Source: an uncultured Erysipelotrichaceae bacterium
Lineage (GTDB): Bacteria > Bacillota_I > Bacilli_A > RF39 > UBA660
Direction of reading: 5' to 3'
Length of the DNA stretch: 33,783 nucleotides
Assembly: GCA_902778125.1 (NCBI GenBank)
Contig: CACYWH010000018.1
Location: 1-33,783 of the forward strand
The notes beneath the pieces are model-generated. The model was not told the DNA's origin. It saw only the letters and a list, made by a program, of their open reading frames with translations, and did no database searches. This document shows, piece by piece, positions 9,132 to 16,524 of this stretch. The translations under genes and the position numbers were made by a program. The first letter of the stretch is position 1. Each line of letters starts with the position of its first letter.

Positions 9132-9817
9132 TGCTTTCTCACCTTCTCTTTATATTTAAATATCTTTAATCCATATATAGCAGATACAACTAATATTGGA
9201 ATTATTACAAAATACCAATACTTTCCAATATAATAGAATATTTTTTGGAAAGTACTCATATTTTCAATCTTTTTTCTTTCTTCTGTTTCTTCTACTACTT
9301 TTTGGAAATCTTTTTGAGTCATTTTAGAAGTATCATATGCTATTGAACATATATCTTCATCAGGATTCTCATCACAATAAGAATACATACTATATTCATT
9401 AAATGCAGGAACAGTATATTTTAAACTACTAATCAACTCATTAGGACATGCTGAGCTCTCAGAACCATAAACACTTATAGTATATGTTTTTGGTTGATAA
9501 TGAATAATTGATCCATATTCAAATGCATCATAATATTCACTTTTTTCAGCATAATTGGTTGTATTAGAAATTGAATCCTTAACAGTTATTCTTAATTTTT
9601 CTGAATAAGGATACGTATAAATTAAATATGCATATCTTTGCTCCCTTACATATTTTGTACCATCAGTACTTGTCATTTCATGATCACTATCTGGAGCATA
9701 ACCAACTCTAAGTTGACTTACAAGATCTTTTATTTCTTGATCAGTACATGCCGCATTAACATTCATTGAAAAAACAAATACTAATAATACAATTAATAAT
9801 ATTTTTATTTTTTTCAC
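9128..9817 (-). CDS. Signal-peptide/TM partner protein, 229 aa (cassette B, gene 1)
   Basis: This homolog of the 228-aa protein of cassette A has a signal peptide ending near VNA (residues 1-22), an extracellular domain with the paired Cys motif YC-x8-IC, an acidic/charged stalk, one C-terminal TM (about 199-216, KYWYFVIIPILVVSAIYG) and a basic tail. The start is GTG at 9817, chosen because AGGTGG lies at a good distance upstream and the signal peptide begins there (MKKIKILL). It is the first gene of cassette B, behind its own promoter, and overlaps the large-protein gene by 4 bases. The family is not recognised. A membrane anchor or assembly role for the 1180-aa partner is inferred from the fixed gene order in both cassettes. 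Confidence 0.87.
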   Translation of the reverse strand: MKKIKILLIVLLVFVFSMNVNAACTDQEIKDLVSQLRVGYAPDSDHEMTSTDGTKYVREQRYAYLIYTYPYSEKLRITVKDSISNTTNYAEKSEYYDAFEYGSIIHYQPKTYTISVYGSESSACPNELISSLKYTVPAFNEYSMYSYCDENPDEDICSIAYDTSKMTQKDFQKVVEETEERKKIENMSTFQKIFYYIGKYWYFVIIPILVVSAIYGLKIFKYKEKVRKQ

Positions 9818-9841
9818 TTTTCCACCTACTCTCTATAATTG

Positions 9842-9850
9842 ATTATAGCA
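9842..9850 (-). promoter_or_regulatory. Promoter (extended -10) of cassette B
   Basis: The minus strand reads TGCTATAAT. The following sequence forms the palindrome TATAATCAATTATA and continues into the same GAGAGTAGGTG leader as cassette A. The predicted transcription start is near 9835, 17 bases before the GTG start. Confidence 0.65.
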
Positions 9851-9873
9851 CATCTATTTTTATTTGCATAGAA

Positions 9874-9906
9874 AAAGATTTGAAAAAAATTTTTTTTCAA
9901 ACCTTT
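9874..9906 (-). terminator. Terminator of the sortase operon
   Basis: A 13-bp A/T-rich stem (9874-9886 with 9894-9906, one G-U pair) is followed by a T run on the minus strand. It sits directly after the 211-aa gene and before the cassette B promoter. Confidence 0.75.
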
Positions 9907-10542
9907 TTAAATACCATGTTGTATTTTACTAAATTTTGATCTAAATATTGCTGCTGTTATAAGTGAAACAACTAACACCAATATTATTGGAATTCCCCAA
10001 GTATCAGTAAATGATTTTAAGCTATCTAATATTGTTTCTTCTTCGCCTTCAGGCTTTTTCTCTTCAGATGAAGATAATGTTTTATTATAATTATCTATCA
10101 TAGACTTACGTAATCCAACAGTTGGTTCATATGATAAGTATGTATCTGTACAAATACTCAATTTGTTTACGTAACTAGCACATTCTGCTGAATCACGTAA
10201 TGTATTATAATATCCAAGCGTAATATTAATAGTTCTAAGTAAAGGAGTGCAATTATCTAATGCAGAATTAACAAGTATAACTGCATACTCTCCTTGTTTA
10301 ATTCCACTTATTGTAACTTCGTTTTGACTGTTTGGACTATAGATATCATTATTGTAAGTTAAATACATTCCATTATATACGTTATAAAAAACTATGGTAT
10401 ATGTCATTGTATCTTTATAAAAAGCTCCATCATAAGTTATGTTACTTGCAAGTTTATTTTGATCATTCCATTTACTAATATCACAATCAGCATAAATAGC
10501 AAAAGGTATCATTAATAATAAAATAAATAATATTTTTTTCAT
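9907..10542 (-). CDS. Signal-peptide/TM protein coupled to sortase, 211 aa
   Basis: A signal peptide (MKKILFILLLMIPFAIYA) is followed by a mostly beta-rich extracellular domain, a charged stalk (SSSEEKKPEGEEE near 157-169) and one C-terminal TM (about 181-200, WGIPIILVLVVSLITAAIF) with a short basic tail. The layout and the two spaced Cys near the stalk make it a distant relative of the 228- and 229-aa cassette proteins. It has no Cys-rich partner of its own; it is coupled instead to the sortase gene by a 4-base ATGA overlap with a strong ribosome site (AAAGGAGG). It may be a sortase partner or a generic form of the cassette anchor. The family is not recognised. Confidence 0.85.
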   Translation of the reverse strand: MKKILFILLLMIPFAIYADCDISKWNDQNKLASNITYDGAFYKDTMTYTIVFYNVYNGMYLTYNNDIYSPNSQNEVTISGIKQGEYAVILVNSALDNCTPLLRTINITLGYYNTLRDSAECASYVNKLSICTDTYLSYEPTVGLRKSMIDNYNKTLSSSEEKKPEGEEETILDSLKSFTDTWGIPIILVLVVSLITAAIFRSKFSKIQHGI

Positions 10543-12164
10543 TCTTCCTCCTTTAACATAACTGCATGAATAACTAACCTTCTATTTCCACTACCAGCAC
10601 AAGTAGATAAAGTTAATATTTTATCACCATAAGTAATTTTATCATCAGTATCAAAATTACTTCTATCTCTTATTAACTTAATAAAATCATTAAATTCTTT
10701 TTCATCATCAAAATTAGTTATTAAATAATCTGTTGTATAGTCTACTTTATATCCAGCAAATATTTTAAATTTATATGATTCTTTTTCAGTATCATAACTA
10801 AATATCATATTCTCACTATTTTTTCTCCACTTAGAATTTAATATATTTTTAAGAGAACCAAACATAATTCCGTTTCCACTTGAATAATGTCCATATATTA
10901 TTGTATTATCATCCCATGACTTTGAATTATTTCTATAATCCATAAATATCCATCCAACACTCTTACTCTTTTTAAAGTAATCATGTTTTAAATAATATAC
11001 ATTATCGTCATGTTGAACAACTGGATACTTTACTTCAGTATTATTTATAGTTAAATATCCAACAGTTTCATTATTTATTTTCTTTAAATTAGAAAATGCT
11101 TTTTCAAATGTATATTTTTGAATCATTTGTTCACGTTCAGAAAGAGTAATTTCTTCTTCCTCATCTTCTTCATCAGGATTTTGATTAACTTCAACTGGTT
11201 CATTATTTATATTATTTGCAATTGAACTACTAATTATATCAGTATTTAATTTATCAACACTAAGTTTATCAATATAATCATATGATTTGATTATTATTAG
11301 TGAAACAAAACTAACATATATGCATAATGAAGCAATCAATTTTAAATTATTAAATGTTAATTGTTTAAATAAATTATTACTTAAGAATGAATTTGAATAT
11401 ACAATTCTAAATTCACACATATATTCTTTTTTACATTTTTTATTTAATTCTTTTAACCATGAAAAATTACTTGTTATAAAGTTTCCTTTATCGTAACCTT
11501 GGTGTAAAAAAACTATAATATTTCTTGATTCATCATCTTTTACAAGATCAATAACATTTTCAATTATTTCTTTTGAAAAAACATAAATATTTATTGTTTT
11601 TAAATTATAATTTATTCTTAAAAATTCTTTTATATCATCTATGATTCCAGGATAAACTTCTTTTATATCCAATGCTTTTCTATAATATAAAGTTTCATAA
11701 TCAAATGAATCTTGTTGAAGCATAAATCTATCTGAAACTTTATTTTCATTTTTCATATTTATATGAACACCATTATCTTCAAACTTACTCAACATAAATT
11801 TAGGCATATAATAACAATCTATTAGTTTTAAAGATTTTACATTTAAGAACATTTCATAATCTTCAAGTGCTAATGTAGATGGCATATCTAATTTTAAATA
11901 ACTAATTTCAAAAAAATCCATTAATAAAATTACATATTTAAATGTTACTAATTTCTTAATACATAAACTTTCTATACTAAGTGATTGATTTTTTATTAAA
12001 TAGCATATTTTATCAATATGTTTTTTAAAGTATTCTAATGTATAAAAAAGAGAATTGTTATTAGCAATATTTTTATTTACATATTTTTTTTCATCATTAT
12101 TTATCTCTCTAAAATCATAAATAATAGATGAATCAACAATAGTTATTACAATATGTTTTTTCAT
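10539..12164 (-). CDS. srtB: Class B sortase with ~270-aa cytoplasmic N-terminal domain
   Basis: Sortases are membrane transpeptidases that cut a sorting signal and attach the protein to the cell wall or to a pilin. The sortase domain occupies about residues 345-541. His426 is in NTIIYGHYSSGNG, Cys522 in TLSTCAGSG and the catalytic Arg529 in RRLVIHA; the TLSTC spacing and the region before His fit class B. A single TM (273-293) and an acidic linker (about 330-340) precede it. Residues 1-270 are an unrecognised, predicted cytoplasmic alpha/beta domain. Class B sortases usually have about 220-260 residues, so this extension roughly doubles the protein. The gene heads an operon with the 211-aa protein and lies next to the two surface cassettes, which makes their products its probable substrates or partners. 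No clear sorting motif is visible in the complete cassette proteins; one could lie beyond the left edge. Confidence 0.93.
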   Translation of the reverse strand: MKKHIVITIVDSSIIYDFREINNDEKKYVNKNIANNNSLFYTLEYFKKHIDKICYLIKNQSLSIESLCIKKLVTFKYVILLMDFFEISYLKLDMPSTLALEDYEMFLNVKSLKLIDCYYMPKFMLSKFEDNGVHINMKNENKVSDRFMLQQDSFDYETLYYRKALDIKEVYPGIIDDIKEFLRINYNLKTINIYVFSKEIIENVIDLVKDDESRNIIVFLHQGYDKGNFITSNFSWLKELNKKCKKEYMCEFRIVYSNSFLSNNLFKQLTFNNLKLIASLCIYVSFVSLIIIKSYDYIDKLSVDKLNTDIISSSIANNINNEPVEVNQNPDEEDEEEEITLSEREQMIQKYTFEKAFSNLKKINNETVGYLTINNTEVKYPVVQHDDNVYYLKHDYFKKSKSVGWIFMDYRNNSKSWDDNTIIYGHYSSGNGIMFGSLKNILNSKWRKNSENMIFSYDTEKESYKFKIFAGYKVDYTTDYLITNFDDEKEFNDFIKLIRDRSNFDTDDKITYGDKILTLSTCAGSGNRRLVIHAVMLKEEE

Positions 12165-12193
12165 AACCTATTCTCCTATAATACTATTTATAT

Positions 12194-12221
12194 ATTATCA
12201 CAAATCAAAATAAAAACTCAA
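12194..12221 (-). promoter_or_regulatory. Promoter of the sortase operon
   Basis: The minus strand shows a -35 TTGAGT (12221-12216), a 16-base spacer and a -10 GATAAT (12199-12194) preceded by TGT. The predicted transcription start is near 12187. A ribosome site (AGGAG) precedes the ATG at 12164. Confidence 0.55.
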
Positions 12222-12250
12222 TATTAATAATAAATTAACTGTAAAATAAA

Positions 12251-12274
12251 AAATGAAATTATTCTATTTCATTT
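12251..12274 (-). terminator. Terminator after the 173-aa membrane protein gene
   Basis: A 9-bp stem (AAATGAAAT at 12251-12259 with 12266-12274) has a 6-base loop and is followed by a T-rich run on the minus strand. It overlaps the stop codon of the gene. Confidence 0.7.
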
Positions 12275-12780
12275 TTTCTAATAACTTTTCTAAGTTCCTT
12301 ATAATCTATTTTTTCAAGTTCACTATTAATCACTTCAATTGCTTTTCCATCTTTAATGATAATTATTAATGGTGGATTAGTTATATCTTTTGATATTTCA
12401 GGAAATCTTTTATTTAATATTTTTAGATATTCATTATTTTCCATTAAATCAGTTACATTAAAATAAACTACTATATCTAATAAATTGTTTTTTTCCAATT
12501 CTTTATAGATTTTTTTATCAGTATCATATACAGGCTTTGAACCGGTATAACTTACATATAATACTGCATCCCTATATTCGGATAAACTAAATTCTATATC
12601 ATCTTTTTTAATTTCACTTATTTTTTTACTAGAAAAGTAACTAACATCAAGCTTAGTTGCCTGATAACTTAAATAAAATGATCTTAAATATAATGTTAAT
12701 ATTATTACTAATATAGACGCCACTAAAACTATTATATAGTTTTTAGTAGGTATTTGTTTTTCTTCAATCTTCTTAGTCAT
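12259..12780 (-). CDS. Membrane-anchored thioredoxin-like protein without CxxC, 173 aa
   Basis: The start at 12780 is chosen over an in-frame ATG at 12813, because GGAGG lies 6 bases upstream of 12780 and the protein then begins MTKKIEEKQ. One TM near the N-terminus (about 16-35) is followed by an extracytoplasmic domain. Its alpha/beta pattern is compatible with a thioredoxin fold: AVLYVSYTGSKPVYD where the redox motif would be, a long helix, DIVVYFNVTD, then NPPLIIIIKDGKAIEV. The CxxC is absent, so a redox role is unlikely. It follows queG by 41 bases and probably shares its transcript, ending at the terminator at 12251-12274. The thioredoxin-like assignment rests on pattern only. Confidence 0.75.
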   Translation of the reverse strand: MTKKIEEKQIPTKNYIIVLVASILVIILTLYLRSFYLSYQATKLDVSYFSSKKISEIKKDDIEFSLSEYRDAVLYVSYTGSKPVYDTDKKIYKELEKNNLLDIVVYFNVTDLMENNEYLKILNKRFPEISKDITNPPLIIIIKDGKAIEVINSELEKIDYKELRKVIRKNEIE

Positions 12781-12821
12781 AAGACCTCCATATTTACAAA
12801 TATATTTTAACATATAAATAT

Positions 12822-13694
12822 TTATTTATCTATATTTTTTAAATATATGCTAATATTTCTATCTAATGTTTCCTTACCTCTCCATGCAACTGCGGTATCT
12901 TTATATTTTTCATTAAATTCTTCTTCATTCATGTTTAAAAAGTCATCAGGATTAATTCCATTTTCATTAACATATTCTACTTTTTTATTATATGGGCATA
13001 CACTCATACATATATCGCATCCATATATACAATTATTAAAATTAGAGGTATCAATATTATCTAAATTCTTTTTTTGAGTAAGATAACTTAGGCACTTATT
13101 AGCATTTAATATTTCATTTTCATTAATTGCTTTAGATGGACAAGAGTTAACACACAAGTTGCATCCACCGCAACTACGTTTAACAATCCTATCACTTTCT
13201 ATTATTGCATCAGTAAGTATAATTCCTATATTAAAATATGAACCCAACTCACTATTTATTAACAAATTATTTTTTCCAAAGAATCCAAGTCCACAATTAT
13301 ATGCTAGATTTTTTTCATCAAGAGGATTATTATCAACAAATATTTTATATATATAATTATTCTTTTTTAAATAGTCCCCTACTTTTTGTAATTTCTTAGT
13401 TAAAGTTTTATGATAATCTTCTCCACTTGCGACTGCACTAAAATATACTTTATCTTTATCTTCGAAATTAACTTTTTTATACGGCAACAACACAGCTATA
13501 ACAGTGTTATATATGCTATATTTCTCACTAGACAAATCTTTATCTTCTATTTTTCCAACTTGAAAAGAACATCTATATCCAAGTTTATCTTGTAACTCAT
13601 ATCTAGAATAATCTACTAGAATATTTTTAGTATTACAAAAACCCACTTTAATTAAATCATTTTCATTACATATTTTTATAATTTCTTCTTTCAT
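12822..13694 (-). CDS. queG: Epoxyqueuosine reductase QueG
   Basis: QueG reduces epoxyqueuosine to queuosine in tRNA, the last step of the pathway, using cobalamin and two [4Fe-4S] clusters in the cytoplasm. The protein has 290 residues. The family core AYNCGLGFFGKNNLLIN lies at 131-147, with the likely catalytic Asp121 in IFVDNNP. The first cluster motif is C175GGC178NLC181VNSC185P. The second uses Cys226, 229 and 233 (GCDICMSVCPYN), probably with Cys201. A conserved end (VAWRGKETLDRN) follows. It lacks the C-terminal HEAT-like extension of longer homologs. No Shine-Dalgarno is visible before the ATG, and the gene follows the 53-aa gene by 26 bases, so it may be read through from upstream or have its own promoter. 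Confidence 0.93.
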   Translation of the reverse strand: MKEEIIKICNENDLIKVGFCNTKNILVDYSRYELQDKLGYRCSFQVGKIEDKDLSSEKYSIYNTVIAVLLPYKKVNFEDKDKVYFSAVASGEDYHKTLTKKLQKVGDYLKKNNYIYKIFVDNNPLDEKNLAYNCGLGFFGKNNLLINSELGSYFNIGIILTDAIIESDRIVKRSCGGCNLCVNSCPSKAINENEILNANKCLSYLTQKKNLDNIDTSNFNNCIYGCDICMSVCPYNKKVEYVNENGINPDDFLNMNEEEFNEKYKDTAVAWRGKETLDRNISIYLKNIDK

Positions 13695-13720
13695 ATTGCT
13701 TATACTATCACTTTTTATAA

Positions 13721-13882
13721 CTATTCATCAATATTCTTTTTATCATCTTTTAACTTCTCAAAATCTGGATTATTTTGAAAAAGTTCATACGTCTTTGGTA
13801 TTTGTTTAAATGAATTAATATATTCAATAATAGTTTTATTATCTTTTTTTAAAGTAGATATCATATCTAATATTTTTTTCAT
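13721..13882 (-). CDS. Small charged protein, 53 aa
   Basis: A short open frame begins with ATG at 13882-13880, overlapping the TGA of the 854-aa gene by 4 bases (ATGA), and ends with TAG at 13721. GGAGGG lies 7 bases upstream, a strong ribosome site. The protein begins MKKILDMISTLKKDN and ends in a Lys/Asp-rich tail; it has no TM or signal peptide and looks helical. Coupling to the upstream gene suggests the two proteins act together. The family is not recognised. Confidence 0.75.
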   Translation of the reverse strand: MKKILDMISTLKKDNKTIIEYINSFKQIPKTYELFQNNPDFEKLKDDKKNIDE

Positions 13883-16443
13883 ATTATTCCCTCCACAATA
13901 TCAATAACTGATAAGTTATTATTTTTACATAGTGTAATAATATCTGGAGTAATTTTTTTTGTTATTATAAAATCTGGTTTCATTTTATTATTAGTTTTCC
14001 TATCTTTATTAAATTTAATAATAGTATCATTTTCAAATGAAGATAATCTTACTGATCCAGTTTTTACTAATTTATTATATCCATAACAATTTTTAGTTAT
14101 TTCAGAAATATATTTAAAATCATAATGAACACCATCATTACTAAATGATGATAACACTTTAAAATCTTGATTGTTGAATTTATATATAGTAACACCTTCC
14201 ATATCTTCTTTAGTGACTGCATCAGTACTACTTTCATATAGATTTTCTATGTCATCTAATGAAACTATTTGATTATTAATTATATCTATTTTATATTTTT
14301 TAAGTTTATTAAATAAATTCATCACAGATACAATATTTATTTCTATTTTAGAATTAACTATACTATCTAAAAAGGCAATTAATAACTCAGAATCATTAAC
14401 ACTAAACAATAATTTAATTACATTCAATAATTTTAATTCAGCATCTGTTAATATATTTAAATCATTTATAACATCTATATCACATATATCGCAATAATTT
14501 TTTACCGTGGATAATTCAAGCCACAATGTATCACCTTTCTCATTATAAGGTTTATTAAATAAGTAATTGCAAATTAGATTTTTCCTAATTACTTCGTCAT
14601 TATTATTTGTCCAATCACTAAGTAATCTCTTTAATAAATTAATATCATATGCTGATAATTCATCTTTTGTTTTAACATTTAAATAATTACCACTTGATAC
14701 TAATAATCTGATTAAATTATTGCATTCATCATTTGACAATTCTTTATCCTTAATGTCCTTCAAAATATCTTTATAATATGTAAAGTTTTCTATTGCAGTT
14801 AATAATGTTTCTTTATTCTCACCGCCTATTTTGCTTAGAATGCTATAGTAATCAACAAATAAACTTCTGTATTCCTCATTCTTTACAATATACAGTAAAG
14901 TTGACATGTTAATATAATTATATTTAGAAATATCAGTAAGTAAATCTTGATTTATAAATGATAATCTATTATCAAATATTTCAAGTGACATTATATCGTA
15001 CATTTCATTTTCTAAAGATATCTTCTTATTGTAAGCATTAGATAATAATTCATTTAATAATTTTATAGAAGCACTTTGAGTATTATTATTCTCCTTTCCT
15101 TTATAGAATAGTGATATTCCAACAAACACACTTAATTTTTCTGGACTATTTTTAAGTACAATATTTTTATTAAAAATCACTTTAAATAAATCCATAATTG
15201 AATCATAATCTTTTGCCCAATCATATTTTTCAATATTTGAAATATACTCATTATATATTTTATTAATTATTTTATAGTATTTAGCATATATTTGTTCTCC
15301 ATAATATGCTTTAAATAAATTTAAACACCTAGAATTTGCTTCAAGTGCTATACTTTCTTTTCCACTTCTATCGATATTTTCATTATATAAAGGAACTACA
15401 TAAGTAACTGCATAATTAACATCTATATTTATTAATGAAATAATATTATCAATAGATAAGTTCTGAATTATTCTAACCAAACGTTTAGTTGTTTGATAAC
15501 TAATATTGTTACTATTCTTATCATATCTAAATAATTTACCTTTAGCATTTAATAAACATTTATCAACAAAAACATTAATAATTTCATTTATATCATTATT
15601 AACAACATTTTCTAAAACATTATATATTACCTCAGTATTTTTAAAAGATGATATGTTTACATATTTTAATAATTCTATATCATATTTTAATAGTTCTGTT
15701 AATAAATCTTCATCAATATAATTAATCATATATGGACTTGAAATTATAAATTCTTTTTGTATATCTATAGGCATATCTTTCATTAAAGAAATATCACTAG
15801 ATACTTTTTCAAGTTGATTTTTTATATATTTCTCTCTAGCTTCTCCACTTATATATTTACTATATTCTTCTGAATCTGAATATTTATTTTGAATATCTTG
15901 ATTTGCATATTTAATAAATATAGGATTAACTTTTAATATAAAATCCCATTGTCTTTCAGTTAATTCATCTTTAATGCTATTTATTATGTCCTCTGTTCTC
16001 TTCATATCATGTGAAGACAATATTTCGATAACCTTATATAAATCATCCATAAACAATTTAGCAACATCATTTGGCTGATTAAAATACATACAAATATATG
16101 ATTCATATTCTTCAGTATCCAAATTTAAATTTTTACTATTCATAAAAAATTTATTATCTTTAAGCCAATCACTAACAAGTGATTTCTTTGCTTCAGGAGA
16201 ACCATAATTAAACATAGATAAATTACTATTAATCATAGTTTTTTGAAATTCTAGAGGTAACATACAAATTAAAAATGTATAGTTAAAAAATAAATGACTT
16301 AAAACTATTTCATTTGATTGCATATCTTTATTATCTAAATACATTTGTTTAACTTCAGTTTCATTTTTACCAGTTAAACTATTAATAAATGCTTTTCCTT
16401 TTTTTTGATATGATCTATTTTTTAAATCATCTAATAGTGACAT
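13879..16443 (-). CDS. Unrecognised large helical cytoplasmic protein, 854 aa
   Basis: I do not recognise this protein. It has no signal peptide and no convincing TM; a moderately hydrophobic stretch near residues 53-64 (TFLICMLPLEFQ) looks like a buried helix. The bulk (about 1-740) is rich in Leu, Ile, Asn, Asp and Lys with helix-turn-helix spacing, compatible with an alpha-solenoid or scaffold. The last ~110 residues look like a separate alpha/beta domain, with strands such as GVTIYKFN and VHYDFKYIS and an end KPDFIITKKITPDIITL that reads like a nucleotide- or ligand-binding fold. The start at 16443 has AGAGGTG upstream and an extended -10 promoter. The stop overlaps the 53-aa gene. Function unknown. 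Confidence 0.85.
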   Translation of the reverse strand: MSLLDDLKNRSYQKKGKAFINSLTGKNETEVKQMYLDNKDMQSNEIVLSHLFFNYTFLICMLPLEFQKTMINSNLSMFNYGSPEAKKSLVSDWLKDNKFFMNSKNLNLDTEEYESYICMYFNQPNDVAKLFMDDLYKVIEILSSHDMKRTEDIINSIKDELTERQWDFILKVNPIFIKYANQDIQNKYSDSEEYSKYISGEAREKYIKNQLEKVSSDISLMKDMPIDIQKEFIISSPYMINYIDEDLLTELLKYDIELLKYVNISSFKNTEVIYNVLENVVNNDINEIINVFVDKCLLNAKGKLFRYDKNSNNISYQTTKRLVRIIQNLSIDNIISLINIDVNYAVTYVVPLYNENIDRSGKESIALEANSRCLNLFKAYYGEQIYAKYYKIINKIYNEYISNIEKYDWAKDYDSIMDLFKVIFNKNIVLKNSPEKLSVFVGISLFYKGKENNNTQSASIKLLNELLSNAYNKKISLENEMYDIMSLEIFDNRLSFINQDLLTDISKYNYINMSTLLYIVKNEEYRSLFVDYYSILSKIGGENKETLLTAIENFTYYKDILKDIKDKELSNDECNNLIRLLVSSGNYLNVKTKDELSAYDINLLKRLLSDWTNNNDEVIRKNLICNYLFNKPYNEKGDTLWLELSTVKNYCDICDIDVINDLNILTDAELKLLNVIKLLFSVNDSELLIAFLDSIVNSKIEINIVSVMNLFNKLKKYKIDIINNQIVSLDDIENLYESSTDAVTKEDMEGVTIYKFNNQDFKVLSSFSNDGVHYDFKYISEITKNCYGYNKLVKTGSVRLSSFENDTIIKFNKDRKTNNKMKPDFIITKKITPDIITLCKNNNLSVIDIVEGII

Positions 16444-16467
16444 ATAAACACACCTCTACTATAAAAA

Positions 16468-16476
16468 ATTATAACA
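16468..16476 (-). promoter_or_regulatory. Promoter of the 854-aa gene (extended -10)
   Basis: The minus strand reads TGTTATAAT with no good -35. The predicted transcription start is near 16461, with AGAGGTG as ribosome site before the ATG at 16443. Confidence 0.6.
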
Positions 16477-16502
16477 TATTTAATTTATTTTTAATACAAA
16501 AA

Positions 16503-16524
16503 AGAATACTTTAAAAAGTATTCT
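16503..16524 (-). terminator. Terminator of pcrA
   Basis: A 9-bp stem (AGAATACTT with its complement) has a 4-base loop and is followed by a T run on the minus strand. It overlaps the pcrA stop codon. Confidence 0.75.

Noticed and set aside
12781-12813. Longer start for the 173-aa membrane protein at 12813
   Set aside because: The GGAGG ribosome site is inside this extension and fits the ATG at 12780.
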